Shown here piece after piece: positions 9,948-20,100 of a stretch of 64,000 nt of DNA. Numbering within the stretch: the stretch's first letter is position 1; each line of letters opens with the position of its first letter. This DNA is from Berkiella_A sp963976875. Lineage in GTDB: Bacteria; Pseudomonadota; Gammaproteobacteria; Berkiellales; Berkiellaceae. A program made the position numbers and the translations under genes. The notes under the pieces are model-generated. The model did no database searches. It was not told the origin of the DNA and saw nothing but the letters and a program-made list of their open reading frames with translations. Where the stretch lies: contig CAXBML010000013.1 of NCBI GenBank assembly GCA_963976875.1, forward strand, positions 1-64,000, read 5' to 3'.

Positions 9948-11258
9948 ATGACAAATAAAAAAGATATTATTTTTGAAGTGAAAAATGTCCGTAAGACATT
10001 CAGATCATCTGAAAACCAAGAGTTAGTCGTTTTAGATGATGTCAACTTCGAAATGCGTGAAAATGAAATTATTGCATTACTGGGCAAATCAGGTTCAGGT
10101 AAGTCTACGCTATTAAGAATTATTGCCGGGCTAATTAACCCCACAAGTGGCCAAGTTATCTATAACCAGCAGCCTGTAACAGAGCCAGTGCAAGGCATAG
10201 CCATGGTATTCCAAAGCTTCGCCCTGATGCCTTGGTTAACCGTCTTACAAAATGTTGAATTAGGTTTAGAAGCTTTAGGTGTCGGTAGAGCAGAAAGGCG
10301 CACACGCGCCCTAAAAGCAATTGATAATATCGGGCTGGATGGATTTGAATCTGCCTATCCTAAAGAATTATCTGGAGGGATGAAACAAAGAGTCGGCTTT
10401 GCCCGAGCATTAGTCGTGGAACCAGAATTATTATTAATGGACGAACCTTTTTCAGCTTTAGATGTGCTGACCGCAGAAAACCTCAGAAGCGACTTATTAG
10501 ATTTATGGACATCTAAAAAAACCCGAACCAAAGGCATTTTGTTTGTCACCCACAATATTGAAGAAGCAGCACAAATTGCCGATCGTATTATTATTTTTGC
10601 CAGTGACCCCGGCCATATTCGTGCTGAACTGAAACCCACCTCCCCCATTCCAAGAAATCCAAAAGATTTGCACACCAGCAAACTAGTTGATGACATATAC
10701 ACTCTCATGACAACTAGTGAGCGAGATAAAGTCCGCCCAGAAGATGCAGGAACAGATTATAATGCTATGGATTTAGGCCATCGCTTGCCAGACGCCAGTA
10801 TCTCAGAGCTAACAGGCTTGGTCGATACGCTCGATCAATTAAAAGAAGAAATTGTGGATTTGCCCCCTTTAGCCGACGACCTACATTTAGAAGCAGATCA
10901 TTTATTTCAATTAACGGAAGCGCTTGAAATTCTTAACTTAGCGACTGTCTCCAAGGGTGATATTAGCCTAACATCCGCCGGCATTGTGTTCGCACAAGCG
11001 GATATGTTAGAGCGTAAAAAATTATTTGCCAAGCAACTAGAAGCACATGTTCCCTTAGCTAAACACATTCTCAACCGATTACAACGAAGCCCTAATAACA
11101 GAGAGTTAGAAGATATCTTTTTAAGTGAGCTGGAGGCCTATCTCACTGAAGGCGAAGCAGAAAGAGTGCTGACCGTAATGATTGATTGGGGACGGTATGC
11201 AGAAATATTTGCCTATGACTATGACACTGGGATCCTCAGTTTGGAAAATCCCAAATAA
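9948..11258 (+). CDS. ABC transporter ATPase with C-terminal winged-helix-like extension
   Basis: ATPase partner of the preceding fused permease, 436 residues. Seen: Walker A GKSGSGKST (about 46-54), Q-loop MVFQSFALMPW, signature LSGGMKQR (about 141), Walker B LLLMDEPFSALD (about 160-170) and the H-loop FVTHNIEEA. This is the NitT/TauT family. Residues from about 290 to 430 form an extra domain resembling the AAA_assoc_C domain found on a subset of these ATPases and thought to be regulatory. Its stop codon overlaps the tamA start as TAATG, which suggests translational coupling. Confidence 0.92.
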   Translation: MTNKKDIIFEVKNVRKTFRSSENQELVVLDDVNFEMRENEIIALLGKSGSGKSTLLRIIAGLINPTSGQVIYNQQPVTEPVQGIAMVFQSFALMPWLTVLQNVELGLEALGVGRAERRTRALKAIDNIGLDGFESAYPKELSGGMKQRVGFARALVVEPELLLMDEPFSALDVLTAENLRSDLLDLWTSKKTRTKGILFVTHNIEEAAQIADRIIIFASDPGHIRAELKPTSPIPRNPKDLHTSKLVDDIYTLMTTSERDKVRPEDAGTDYNAMDLGHRLPDASISELTGLVDTLDQLKEEIVDLPPLADDLHLEADHLFQLTEALEILNLATVSKGDISLTSAGIVFAQADMLERKKLFAKQLEAHVPLAKHILNRLQRSPNNRELEDIFLSELEAYLTEGEAERVLTVMIDWGRYAEIFAYDYDTGILSLENPK

Positions 11259-13021
11259 TGCCCCTAAAAATAAGCATACCAAAATGTTTGCTAACATTAC
11301 TGCTCATTTTACCCAACCCAATTAGCTGGGCTATCGCGCCTATGCAAATTAAGGTCAAAATGACTGGGATTTCTGAAGTGCTGCAAGAAGAAGTCAAATC
11401 AGATCTTAGTTTATACTACTTGCGGGGTGATCCCGTTATTAGCCCTTCCCTGATGGATGTCTATATTGATAGAGCTGAAGAAGAAATTGCTTTAGCATTG
11501 CAACCTTATGGATATTATAATCCTATTATTCACAGTCATAAAAAATTTGAAAATAATAATTGGCAAATTGTTTTTAACATACAGCAGGGTAGCCCTGTCG
11601 TCATAAAAAATATCCATATCCAACTTTTAGGCCAAGGCAAAAACAATGCGGAGCTCAATAAAAAAGTCCAAGCCTTCCCGCTCAAAATAGGCGATGTGTT
11701 TTCCCATGAGACTTATGAGCTGGGCAAAAAGAATATTTTAGGCAATGCCGTGCTGCTAGGTTTCTTGTCGGCTGAGTTTACCGAGCACCGTGTTGAAGTT
11801 GACGTCGACTCACAGCAAGCTCAAATTTACCTACAATTAGACACAAATGCCATGTATTATTTTGGTCAAACGCGTTTCAGCGACAGCCAATTAAATAACA
11901 GCTTACTCAATCGTTATATCACATATGATATAGACGACTCATTTTCTGCTAAAAAATTAGTATTACTAGAAGATCGCCTCAGAAAAAGTGACTATTTCAA
12001 ACAAGTGAATATTCAGTCTTTACCTGATCATGAGCAATTCCGTGTTCCTGTATTGGTTGAACTTGAAGACAATAAACCCAATCACTATATTTTGGGGATT
12101 GGCTATGGCACCGACACAGGCGCTCGAGGCAAGGCAGGCTACTTAAGGCGTCGTGTTAATTCAAGCGGACACAAATTCCAAACAGAAGTTCAATTATCAC
12201 AGATTTTTCAAAAAATTGAAGCAGATTATATTATCCCTGGCAAACGACCGTACTCAGATAAAATCACCTTACATACTGAGTACATAGAAGATGAGTACAG
12301 CGATAAGCCTGTAGACAGCTTTGAACTAGGTATCAGTGAAAAACGCGATATTTATGGCTGGGAGAGAACGCTGGACTTAACTTTCCTCAAAGAGCAATCT
12401 GTTTCTTTTAGTACCAATACAAAAAGAAAAGACAAGCTATTAATACCTATGCTCGAGGTCAAAAAATCTATTCGGGACGATCCCAATAATCCGAAAAATG
12501 GCACAACACGAATATTTAAAGTCAAAGGCAGTGTAGAAAATATAGGCAGTGATATCTCTTTTGCCCAAATATACTACCAACATCGCTGGTTGCATACTTT
12601 TGAGAATGACATCAAATCCTTGTTCCGGATTGAACTCGGTGCAACAACGCCCCAAACAGAAGACAAAGTGCCACTCTCACAACGCTTTTTTGCCGGTGGT
12701 GATACTAGTATACGAGGTTTTGCCTATAGAAGTTTGCCTGCTGAAATTGACAAAGATGATGTACGCCAACCGGTGGGTGGTAGCTATTTGTTTATAAGCA
12801 GCTTAGAGTTTTCAAAGCCCATCAAAGCCCCTTTAGGCGGCCATGTCTTTGTCGATACGGGTAATGCGTTTAGAAGCAGCCGAGATAACTTGCAAGTGGG
12901 TGTGGGTGTTGGTCTAAATTATGACACGCGCTTTGGTCCCATAAAATTCTCTGTTGCAAAACCCTTGACCAATGCGGCTAATTCTTGGCGCATCCATGCG
13001 ACCTTTGGGCCAGAAGTTTAA
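11258..13021 (+). CDS. tamA: Outer-membrane translocation/assembly protein TamA
   Basis: Omp85-family outer-membrane barrel that works with TamB in autotransporter insertion and anterograde phospholipid transport. The 587 residues comprise a signal peptide (about 1-26, ending near PISWA), POTRA domains to about residue 270, then a C-terminal 16-strand barrel containing the Omp85 hallmark RFFAGGDTSIRGF (normally (V/I)RGF) and a final beta-strand region with FGPIKFSVAKPL. The start overlaps the stop of the ABC ATPase. In relatives tamB follows directly; here a 550-bp interval with a decayed gene intervenes. Confidence 0.92.
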   Translation: MPLKISIPKCLLTLLLILPNPISWAIAPMQIKVKMTGISEVLQEEVKSDLSLYYLRGDPVISPSLMDVYIDRAEEEIALALQPYGYYNPIIHSHKKFENNNWQIVFNIQQGSPVVIKNIHIQLLGQGKNNAELNKKVQAFPLKIGDVFSHETYELGKKNILGNAVLLGFLSAEFTEHRVEVDVDSQQAQIYLQLDTNAMYYFGQTRFSDSQLNNSLLNRYITYDIDDSFSAKKLVLLEDRLRKSDYFKQVNIQSLPDHEQFRVPVLVELEDNKPNHYILGIGYGTDTGARGKAGYLRRRVNSSGHKFQTEVQLSQIFQKIEADYIIPGKRPYSDKITLHTEYIEDEYSDKPVDSFELGISEKRDIYGWERTLDLTFLKEQSVSFSTNTKRKDKLLIPMLEVKKSIRDDPNNPKNGTTRIFKVKGSVENIGSDISFAQIYYQHRWLHTFENDIKSLFRIELGATTPQTEDKVPLSQRFFAGGDTSIRGFAYRSLPAEIDKDDVRQPVGGSYLFISSLEFSKPIKAPLGGHVFVDTGNAFRSSRDNLQVGVGVGLNYDTRFGPIKFSVAKPLTNAANSWRIHATFGPEV

Positions 13022-13283
13022 CGAGTTGCTTTGATACGACTAGATACGTTTGCCTCTAGCTCCTGTGAATCTTGTCCTTCAGCTTGCCCTACCCTATTCC
13101 TATCGCTGTATTGCACGAGTGTTGTACTGGGATCAAAGCTTCGTCTTCGTCAGCATGATTCTGAGTTGCAGTATGAGTAAAAAATAAATCGCTTAATTTA
13201 GACCACAAAGAAGTACCTTGGGGTTCGTCTGTTTTAGGTGCTGCACTATTATTAACTTTAGAAAAAATTGCAGAGAAATAATC
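13018..13283 (-). pseudogene. Frameshifted 3' remnant of an unknown gene
   Basis: On the minus strand, reading from 13283, an open frame encodes a plausible tail segment (contains SLWSKLSDLFF and an acidic DEDEA stretch). Near 13130-13145 the sensible reading moves to another frame (FDPSTTLVQYSDRNRVG and a final SSRIKATR) and ends at TAA 13018-13020, overlapping the tamA stop. A stop codon lies immediately upstream of 13283 and no start codon is evident. I read this as about 88 codons of the C-terminus of a lost gene. Its family is not recognised. The call rests on coherent composition in two frames, so it is moderate. Confidence 0.45.
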
Positions 13284-13573
13284 CTATCAGATAATATTTG
13301 GTGAATCGTTTGTGAATGACTCTCTCAACTTCTGTAAGGATGTGGATTGCAATATTGTTAGGCAGATGACTTGTAGGTGAGAGAAAACAAGGAAAATTCC
13401 TTAAATTACAAACATTTTAGCAGGATTATAAATGTGTACTTACTCTACATGAATCAAGCTAATTTTTTCTAGCAGGTTGATTTATAGGGCTTTAATTATT
13501 TAACGCCTATATGGGTTTCACATAACCACAATACGGGTTAGAATGGCTTCTGATTTACCGGACTAGCACATAA
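13284..13573. other. Intergenic region upstream of tamB
   Basis: About 290 bp, AT-rich, with no open frame of note. It presumably carries a separate promoter for tamB, since the remnant gene separates tamB from tamA. I could not assign -35/-10 boxes with confidence. Confidence 0.5.
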
Positions 13574-15997
13574 ATGGTTAAACACGTAGAACCTCTTTTT
13601 TTATATAAAAAACTAATTAAATCAATTAGCTATACTATTTTGGGCGCCACGGCTTGCCTAGGATTTTGCTTGTTTACCAATACGGGTAGTATTGCGACCT
13701 TAAACTTAATTAACGACTTCACGCCCTACACTATAGAATTTGAGGAATTTTCAGGATATCTGGCAGGTAACTTTCAGTTGACCCATTTATCACTTGATAT
13801 CAATCAATACCAAATTAAAACAAATAAATTAAGCCTTTCATGGCAACCGCTGAAAATACTCAATAAAAAGCTGCATATTACAGATTTTAAAACAACCGAG
13901 CTGCAACTCAAAACAAATACGAGTGCAAGCGAAGATGACATAGACAGCTCAGTATCGAATACAATAACTGATGCGACCCCCCCAAAAGATATTAAGCTGA
14001 TTCAACATGATATTAATCAATGGCTACCCGTTGAAGTCATTGTTGATAATGCAGAGATTTTTGAAGCAACATTAAATATAAATGAACAAAAACAAGAAAT
14101 TAAGATATTTAAAATATCTCAATTTCGGTCTTCAAAAATTATTCGAACAAGCCTCATTGACTATGAAGGCCATTATGGTTTTTTACATGCCCAGCACGAT
14201 AAAAAGCTAAACATACATTGGGATTTTGTATTACCTGAAAAGCTAGCTCATATATATGCCCTGAGTGAAGTAAAATCTAACGGTGATATTTCTATATTAA
14301 TTGATGATGTGGATGACGACCAAGATCAAGTTAAAGCTGTTTTACAAGCAAAATCATTCAAGCACAACCAGTATAACTTTAAAGATATGAGTATCAATCT
14401 TAGTGGGTCTTTGATTCAACACTCTATTGCCATAAAGGGCACATCTAATAACACCCCCGTTGATCTTAAAATAAATGGGCTATTGGAAAAAAACAGTTGG
14501 CTAGCAAATATCACCCACGCCAAAATAGACGATCCTCGTCTAAAAGCGCATACAAAAAATACAGGCGCTATTCGCATATCTTATCAAGATAATTGGTATC
14601 TACATTCTGATTTAAAGCTATTAGGCCAAAAAGTTTATGGCGACTTAACCATTAACCACAATGCCCCTTTTAATCTGAAAGGTCAGTTTACAATTGAAGT
14701 CAATCAATTAGAAAGCCTAAAAGCGTTTATCCCTGGGCTAGCCAAGGCGCAAGGCAAAGCAAAGGGGCTGGTTCATATTCGTGGTACGATGGCAGCGCCC
14801 AAATTAACCGGCAATGCAACGATAAAAACATTAAGTTACCCTGTCCCTCAGTACGGCGTGACAGCGATATTTAATGATATCCACCTCAATAAACAAAGTG
14901 ATAAAATCACTATTGATGGCAGGGGTTCAATGAGCCATGGTGGTAATTTTTCAGTGCAAGGTAGTGCGCAAATGACACCTCAGCCCAACCTGATACTCAA
15001 ACTACAGGGCCATGATCTCATTGTCAGCAACACACCAGAATACTTTATTAAAGCATCCCCTAATTTGACATTATCCTACCAAGATAATATTCCCAAACTT
15101 GAAGGGAATATATTTGTTCCAGAAGCTCAAATTAATCGCCACAAGCATATTAAAAAAGCCATACGAACAAATGACGTTGTGATAGTCAGTAAAAATAAAC
15201 CACAAATAAACCCAAAGAAAAACTTTAGATCTATCTACCAAGATTTAAATATTGTATTGGGGGATAAAATATTCTATAAAGATCAAGGCTTATCCAGCCA
15301 AATCACAGGCCAACTGAACTTACAACAAAAGCCGGACAATATCCCTACTTTAAAAGGCAAGTTAAATCTTATTAATGGAAAGTACAAATTCCAAGGCCGT
15401 GTATTCGAGCTGACACATGGGCAGCTACATTTCTCAGGTGGGCCTATGAATAAGCCACTCATCGAGGTAGAAGCTAAGCAAAAAATTATGCCGCTGATTG
15501 CCACTAAAAAATCGACATTACCATCCGAGCCTATTGAGGTCGGCGTAAAACTATCTGGAGAAATCGGCCAGCCTACTGTACAGTTCTTCTCGAGCCCAAC
15601 CATGCCTGAAGCAGATATTATGTCTTATTTGATTCTAGGCCAACCACAAAGCGAAGCCTCTGGCGCTCAAGCAGAACTCTTGTTTCAGGCTGTCTCACAA
15701 CTCTCAAATATGTTTGGAAATGGCAAAAAAGGCGGCGGAATATTTGATTTAGCTGAACGTTTAAAATTAGATCACTTTGGCCTATCCAAAGGTAACTCAA
15801 ATAGTTTAGAAGATACGATACTCACCGTTGGCAAGCAGTTATCTGACAGATTATATTTAAATTATAGCCTAGGCTTTTTAGACACCAGCAATACCTTTGG
15901 CTTGCAATATGTATTGGGCAAAAATGTGAGTGTAGAAGCACAAACCGGCACTACTGGTAGTAGCGCCGACTTGGTTGTATCTTTTGATACGGGTTAA
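13574..15997 (+). CDS. tamB: TamB, inner-membrane-anchored lipid-transport bridge protein
   Basis: An 807-residue protein with one N-terminal membrane anchor (about residues 10-35) followed by long beta-rich periplasmic sequence and a C-terminal DUF490/TamB domain (from about residue 560: LNGKYKFQGR, FSGGPMNKPLIEVEA, PEADIMSYLILGQP and a terminal TGSSADLVVSFDTG). TamB is an AsmA-like groove protein bridging to TamA for lipid transport. It is shorter than E. coli TamB (about 1260 residues), mainly in the repeated groove region. It follows tamA after a gap and converges on the minus-strand gene ending at 16002, leaving only 4 bp. Confidence 0.9.
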   Translation: MVKHVEPLFLYKKLIKSISYTILGATACLGFCLFTNTGSIATLNLINDFTPYTIEFEEFSGYLAGNFQLTHLSLDINQYQIKTNKLSLSWQPLKILNKKLHITDFKTTELQLKTNTSASEDDIDSSVSNTITDATPPKDIKLIQHDINQWLPVEVIVDNAEIFEATLNINEQKQEIKIFKISQFRSSKIIRTSLIDYEGHYGFLHAQHDKKLNIHWDFVLPEKLAHIYALSEVKSNGDISILIDDVDDDQDQVKAVLQAKSFKHNQYNFKDMSINLSGSLIQHSIAIKGTSNNTPVDLKINGLLEKNSWLANITHAKIDDPRLKAHTKNTGAIRISYQDNWYLHSDLKLLGQKVYGDLTINHNAPFNLKGQFTIEVNQLESLKAFIPGLAKAQGKAKGLVHIRGTMAAPKLTGNATIKTLSYPVPQYGVTAIFNDIHLNKQSDKITIDGRGSMSHGGNFSVQGSAQMTPQPNLILKLQGHDLIVSNTPEYFIKASPNLTLSYQDNIPKLEGNIFVPEAQINRHKHIKKAIRTNDVVIVSKNKPQINPKKNFRSIYQDLNIVLGDKIFYKDQGLSSQITGQLNLQQKPDNIPTLKGKLNLINGKYKFQGRVFELTHGQLHFSGGPMNKPLIEVEAKQKIMPLIATKKSTLPSEPIEVGVKLSGEIGQPTVQFFSSPTMPEADIMSYLILGQPQSEASGAQAELLFQAVSQLSNMFGNGKKGGGIFDLAERLKLDHFGLSKGNSNSLEDTILTVGKQLSDRLYLNYSLGFLDTSNTFGLQYVLGKNVSVEAQTGTTGSSADLVVSFDTG

Positions 15998-16001
15998 TGC
16001 T

Positions 16002-16931
16002 TTAGATTTTAGGTTTATTAAGACTGAGTAATTTTTCAGCGCAATCTCCTAATGATTGCGTGCAGGACGCTTTCAAATCTATTTGATATGGCGCATGCAC
16101 ATCTAACTCAAGCACTTTGACTTTACTTCCAGTGCATTCACACAACTTACATGCAAAACGCAAATACGCAACAGACAATATTTCTGCCATTTCTGCGTCT
16201 TCTAGCAAATAATGCAAAGATTTTACAATAGGTTCTTTTATAGCTTTATATTTTTTAGTTCCTTTTGAATCCCAGCAGCGTACCAAATCCATTCTATGAG
16301 TCATATTAAGAACTTCTCGCGCCAACTTAGCCTTATCAAGTTTTTGCTCGTCTTCCTCACCTTCAAATCCATTGTAACGCTCTTGAGCAATAAATTTAGG
16401 CTTGCCTTTGCTCATCGCTTCAGCGATATTCCTTAATAGTGATAAACCAAAGCCCAATTGAGTTGCCAAAATTTGAAACATTTGAGCAGATCGTAATACA
16501 TGTTGAGAACCAAGATGAACACTGTCTTCATTTAATCTGCCAATTCTAAGACAAAAGGCAGCCAATCGAACACAGGCATTTTCTTCTCGTGTAAAACTTT
16601 TTGCAATATTTCTCCAGCGATTTGATCCCATTTCACTAATGCTGGTTAGTAATCTCTGTGAGATAATCCACTGTCTAGTTGCATGCGTACTATCATGATT
16701 TGGATGGAAGACAGTAAATTCTTTACTATTAACTTTACCGACTTTAAAATCAGAGATATCCAGCTTATAGGGAATGTTGATAATTACATCTGATATGGTT
16801 TGTAAAACATCCCATTCCAGCAAAAGCGTTTTTTCCCAATATTTTGTATGTTTTTTTCCAAATTCAGGAAAATCAAATTCAATTGATTTTCCTGTTTTGG
16901 ATGGTAATACATTTTTTCTAAAAATCAACAT
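16002..16931 (-). CDS. Unknown protein with HxxxH / HLxSQHxxR motifs (SidE-PDE-like?)
   Basis: A 309-residue soluble, probably all-helical protein, last gene of the operon headed by the 1520-residue kinase fusion. Seen: HPNHDSTHATRQ early in the protein (HxxxH followed by ATR), then an Arg/Glu-rich segment LRIGRLNED and HLGSQHVLRSAQMF. This order resembles the HD-like phosphodiesterase domain of Legionella SidE/Dup enzymes, whose active site also uses an HxxxH pair plus later Glu, Arg and His. That is an inference from memory of motif spacing, not a search. Other HD-superfamily hydrolases remain possible. The start ATG at 16931 has only a weak ribosome-binding site, consistent with coupling to the 10-bp-distant upstream gene. 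Confidence 0.6.
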   Translation of the reverse strand: MLIFRKNVLPSKTGKSIEFDFPEFGKKHTKYWEKTLLLEWDVLQTISDVIINIPYKLDISDFKVGKVNSKEFTVFHPNHDSTHATRQWIISQRLLTSISEMGSNRWRNIAKSFTREENACVRLAAFCLRIGRLNEDSVHLGSQHVLRSAQMFQILATQLGFGLSLLRNIAEAMSKGKPKFIAQERYNGFEGEEDEQKLDKAKLAREVLNMTHRMDLVRCWDSKGTKKYKAIKEPIVKSLHYLLEDAEMAEILSVAYLRFACKLCECTGSKVKVLELDVHAPYQIDLKASCTQSLGDCAEKLLSLNKPKI

Positions 16932-16940
16932 AATACACTC

Positions 16941-17144
16941 TTAAGCTATATTCTTAGAACATTGGTGCAACATGTTAAATAACAAACCTTTTGTTAAACT
17001 ACCATTTTCTTCATCTAAGGATGCGCTTTGCTCCTTTTCACGTTTATCTATTCCTCTGACCACAGCTTTTATTTCTATCGGCAACTTATCTAGTCCTAGA
17101 AATTCTGAAGATGATAACAAATCTTTAGTGTTTAATTTTGACAT
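16941..17144 (-). CDS. Small hydrophilic protein, middle gene of effector operon
   Basis: A 67-residue charged protein with no recognised family; it begins MSKLNTKDLL and contains GIDKREKEQSASLDEE. I chose ATG 17144 because GGGAG lies 10 bp upstream, whereas the in-frame TTG at 17153 abuts that sequence. It starts 5 bp after the stop of the 1520-residue gene and ends 9 bp before the next gene, so the three genes form one transcript. A small acidic/basic protein next to a large effector could be a chaperone or regulator; this is inference only. Confidence 0.6.
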   Translation of the reverse strand: MSKLNTKDLLSSSEFLGLDKLPIEIKAVVRGIDKREKEQSASLDEENGSLTKGLLFNMLHQCSKNIA

Positions 17145-17149
17145 TTCAT

Positions 17150-20100
17150 TCAAGCTCCCATTCTTGCAGTTAATTTTGATTTGTTTTTTTGCTCAATTTG
17201 GTATCCCATGGCATTTAACTGTTCTAAGTAGGTTTCTACTGCCTCGTCTAATTGCTCAGTTAACACTGGCTCAAAAGGGTATACTTCGCTGGGTGTCTTC
17301 GCGGAGGTATTGATTAGCTGCTTTTTAACAAACTCTCTTAATAAATCCTCATTATGAATAACAATCTGAGAAGACGCACAATCAACCGACATAAAGAGCA
17401 CTGGCGCTTGGCCTGCATCAACATTGTTATCCGCAAAATTAACCTGCACTTTTTTACCTTTATAATAATCTATATAGGCTAATGCCTTATTTGGTACCGC
17501 CTGATGACACTCTAACAGCCCTACTGTATCTTCAAATCTCCCTGTCTCTAGTGCACGTTGATAACTCCTTTCAATTGCAGACTCCACCTTTGTTGAAACA
17601 ATCGTCCCCTTCACAACACTGTTTTTACGCAAAGCATAATTTGTTGCGCTTCTGCTTAAGCTAACTTGATCCATCAATAGATGCATGTTGCTTTCTTTCG
17701 CCATCTTAAAGGCTTTGTCTCGAATTAACCTTGCTTCATCATGTGTTAATTGAGAAAACAATTTTGGATGGCTATCATCAAATTTTAATAATGACTTATA
17801 CGAATCATTATTTAAATATACAAGATTATTGGGTTCCAATCCCGCATTCTTAGCATCATTCATTAAATTACCAATAGATGAACCTTTTCCGGATGCTTGA
17901 CCGCCGCCGACAAACATAACCACTGGCTCCTGATTATCCGCAGACGACTTGTATTGATAAAATGGATTAAACCGGAAATATTGGGTGATCATGCCATCTA
18001 ATTTCTGACCTAACAGTTCTTGATAAGCTCTTTGTGTCTCAATTTTAGTAGCCAACTGTTGGACATTTGATATTTCAGCGCAATACGGTATCGGGAACGA
18101 TATTTTTTGAGCGGCACAAACAGCGGCACGCTCATGACAATTGCCTCTTATATCCCCCTGTATTATTAACTTCATTCGCTCAGAAACTTTAGACTCAAGA
18201 TTATTATATAAATCACTCAGTTTTTCCTTCACTTCAGGTTTTAATTTTGCGACAACTTTTTCGACAACTTCATTTCGTGTTTGTTCGTCTGCTGTTTTAA
18301 GATATACGGTTACATATGCCGATACATCCTGGAGTAATTGCCTCTCAGGTCTAAAAGCAACCAAATCTATAGGGGATTGTTTCGTAGCTTCCATCATCGC
18401 CCCAATAACAGCAGGTGTTTGATAAATATTTCGACTATCTAAAAATGAAAAATTCTCTGGCTCTAATTTTTCAGGAATAGACGTTTTGTGAGTCTTATCC
18501 GCTCTTTTGGACAAATACTGCATTAACACGCCCATTGAACCAATCGTTGGCACCTCAGGGAACAACTGCTCTGCGGTATCTACTATATCTTCTATAGTTG
18601 AACCACCTTTTATGTTGTTTCTCTTGTTTTGCAATTCGGCAAGCGCTCTTCTATATTGGCTGTTTAGTGTTTTGAATTCCCTAGCAGTATCCAAATATGG
18701 ATTTAACGCATCTGCCAGATTATAAAACCCAACTTGTTTTGATAAAATAAATAAGGCTTGTTCCACCTGTATTAGTTCTTGATGAATCTTATCAGAATCT
18801 CTGCGTATAGCTGTAATCTCTTCTTGTGTAGCGTGATTGTTCAACTTCTCATTGGCTTGTAATAATTTATCAATTCGCTTTGACAAAACTGTTTTCGAAA
18901 TCCTGACGTTATCCTCATCCTTTTTATGCTTAAGATGCAACTGTTTTATTTCAGCATTCTCGACCAGAAGATTTTTAAACTTATCCTCACTTAACTTGAT
19001 ATTGCCTAGGTTATGTTGACTTAATAATAGTAAAATAAGACTGGTATTATTATGTTCTACAGCTATATCCAAGGCACACTGCCCTCTTGCATTTTCTAAA
19101 GCTGGATCAGAACCAGACAATAGCAATTTTTGCATTTGAGCCGTATTGCCATTACGCGCTACGCCGTGTATGGATAGATCTTTCTCTTGTTCCACGCTTG
19201 CTTTTAATTCTTGATGCAATTTAGCTTTATGAAGCAACTGGTTATTATATAAAATAGTATCTTGCAGTGATTTTTCAAAAGCAGCATCATTGTTTTCCAA
19301 AAACATAGATCTTAAAGATATATCCGCAAACCCGTCAATAAATTTAAATTTATCCTGAATATCTTTTAACAGAAATGGCCCGGTAAATTCTAATAATGAA
19401 TGTCCACCACTCACCGCTGACATGGTTGAAATCATAGATTTAAAATAATTTTCGATCGCCGCTTTATCTTTAAATTGTAGATTTCCATCATCATGCAATT
19501 TCATCATCATTTTCATTTGTACTAATAGAGTTCCAGAGATACTATTAGAAAAAGGGTGAACCAATTGTTCCATAGCATAATTTGTCCAATTAGCATTAAC
19601 ACTATATGTAGAGCGGTCACTTGGCTTAAAGTAACAAAAGGCTTCCTCTGATAACGCCGCATCATCTCCAGCTAGTGGCATATGACCTTGCATTATGCCC
19701 AAATGACCCGCCCTGGTACTTTCTTGTCCATCTGGTTTTGAAACTCTCCCACGGTTATCGCCCTCATAAATCCCTGCTTGATAAATTTCATTACCTGGCA
19801 AATCTTCACCATCATATAAGCCTTTTTTATTATATTTTTGTATTTTCGTACTTAAAATCATAGACAACCGTGTTGATTTGACAATCAATAAAGCTTTTTC
19901 TTTAAGTTCATCACTATACTCAGGGTTATTTTGAATCCGATTAATCATGTCTGCATATTCTTTGTGCATATCATAGTCCTCATCCGCTATCTGGCCTGAG
20001 AATAGACGATCGATACTTTCTTGCTCTTTTGTGCTAATGCCTTTAATCAAATCATCGGGATTTCCCCCTGTCGTTAGTCTGTCAGTTTGTTCTTTTGCAT

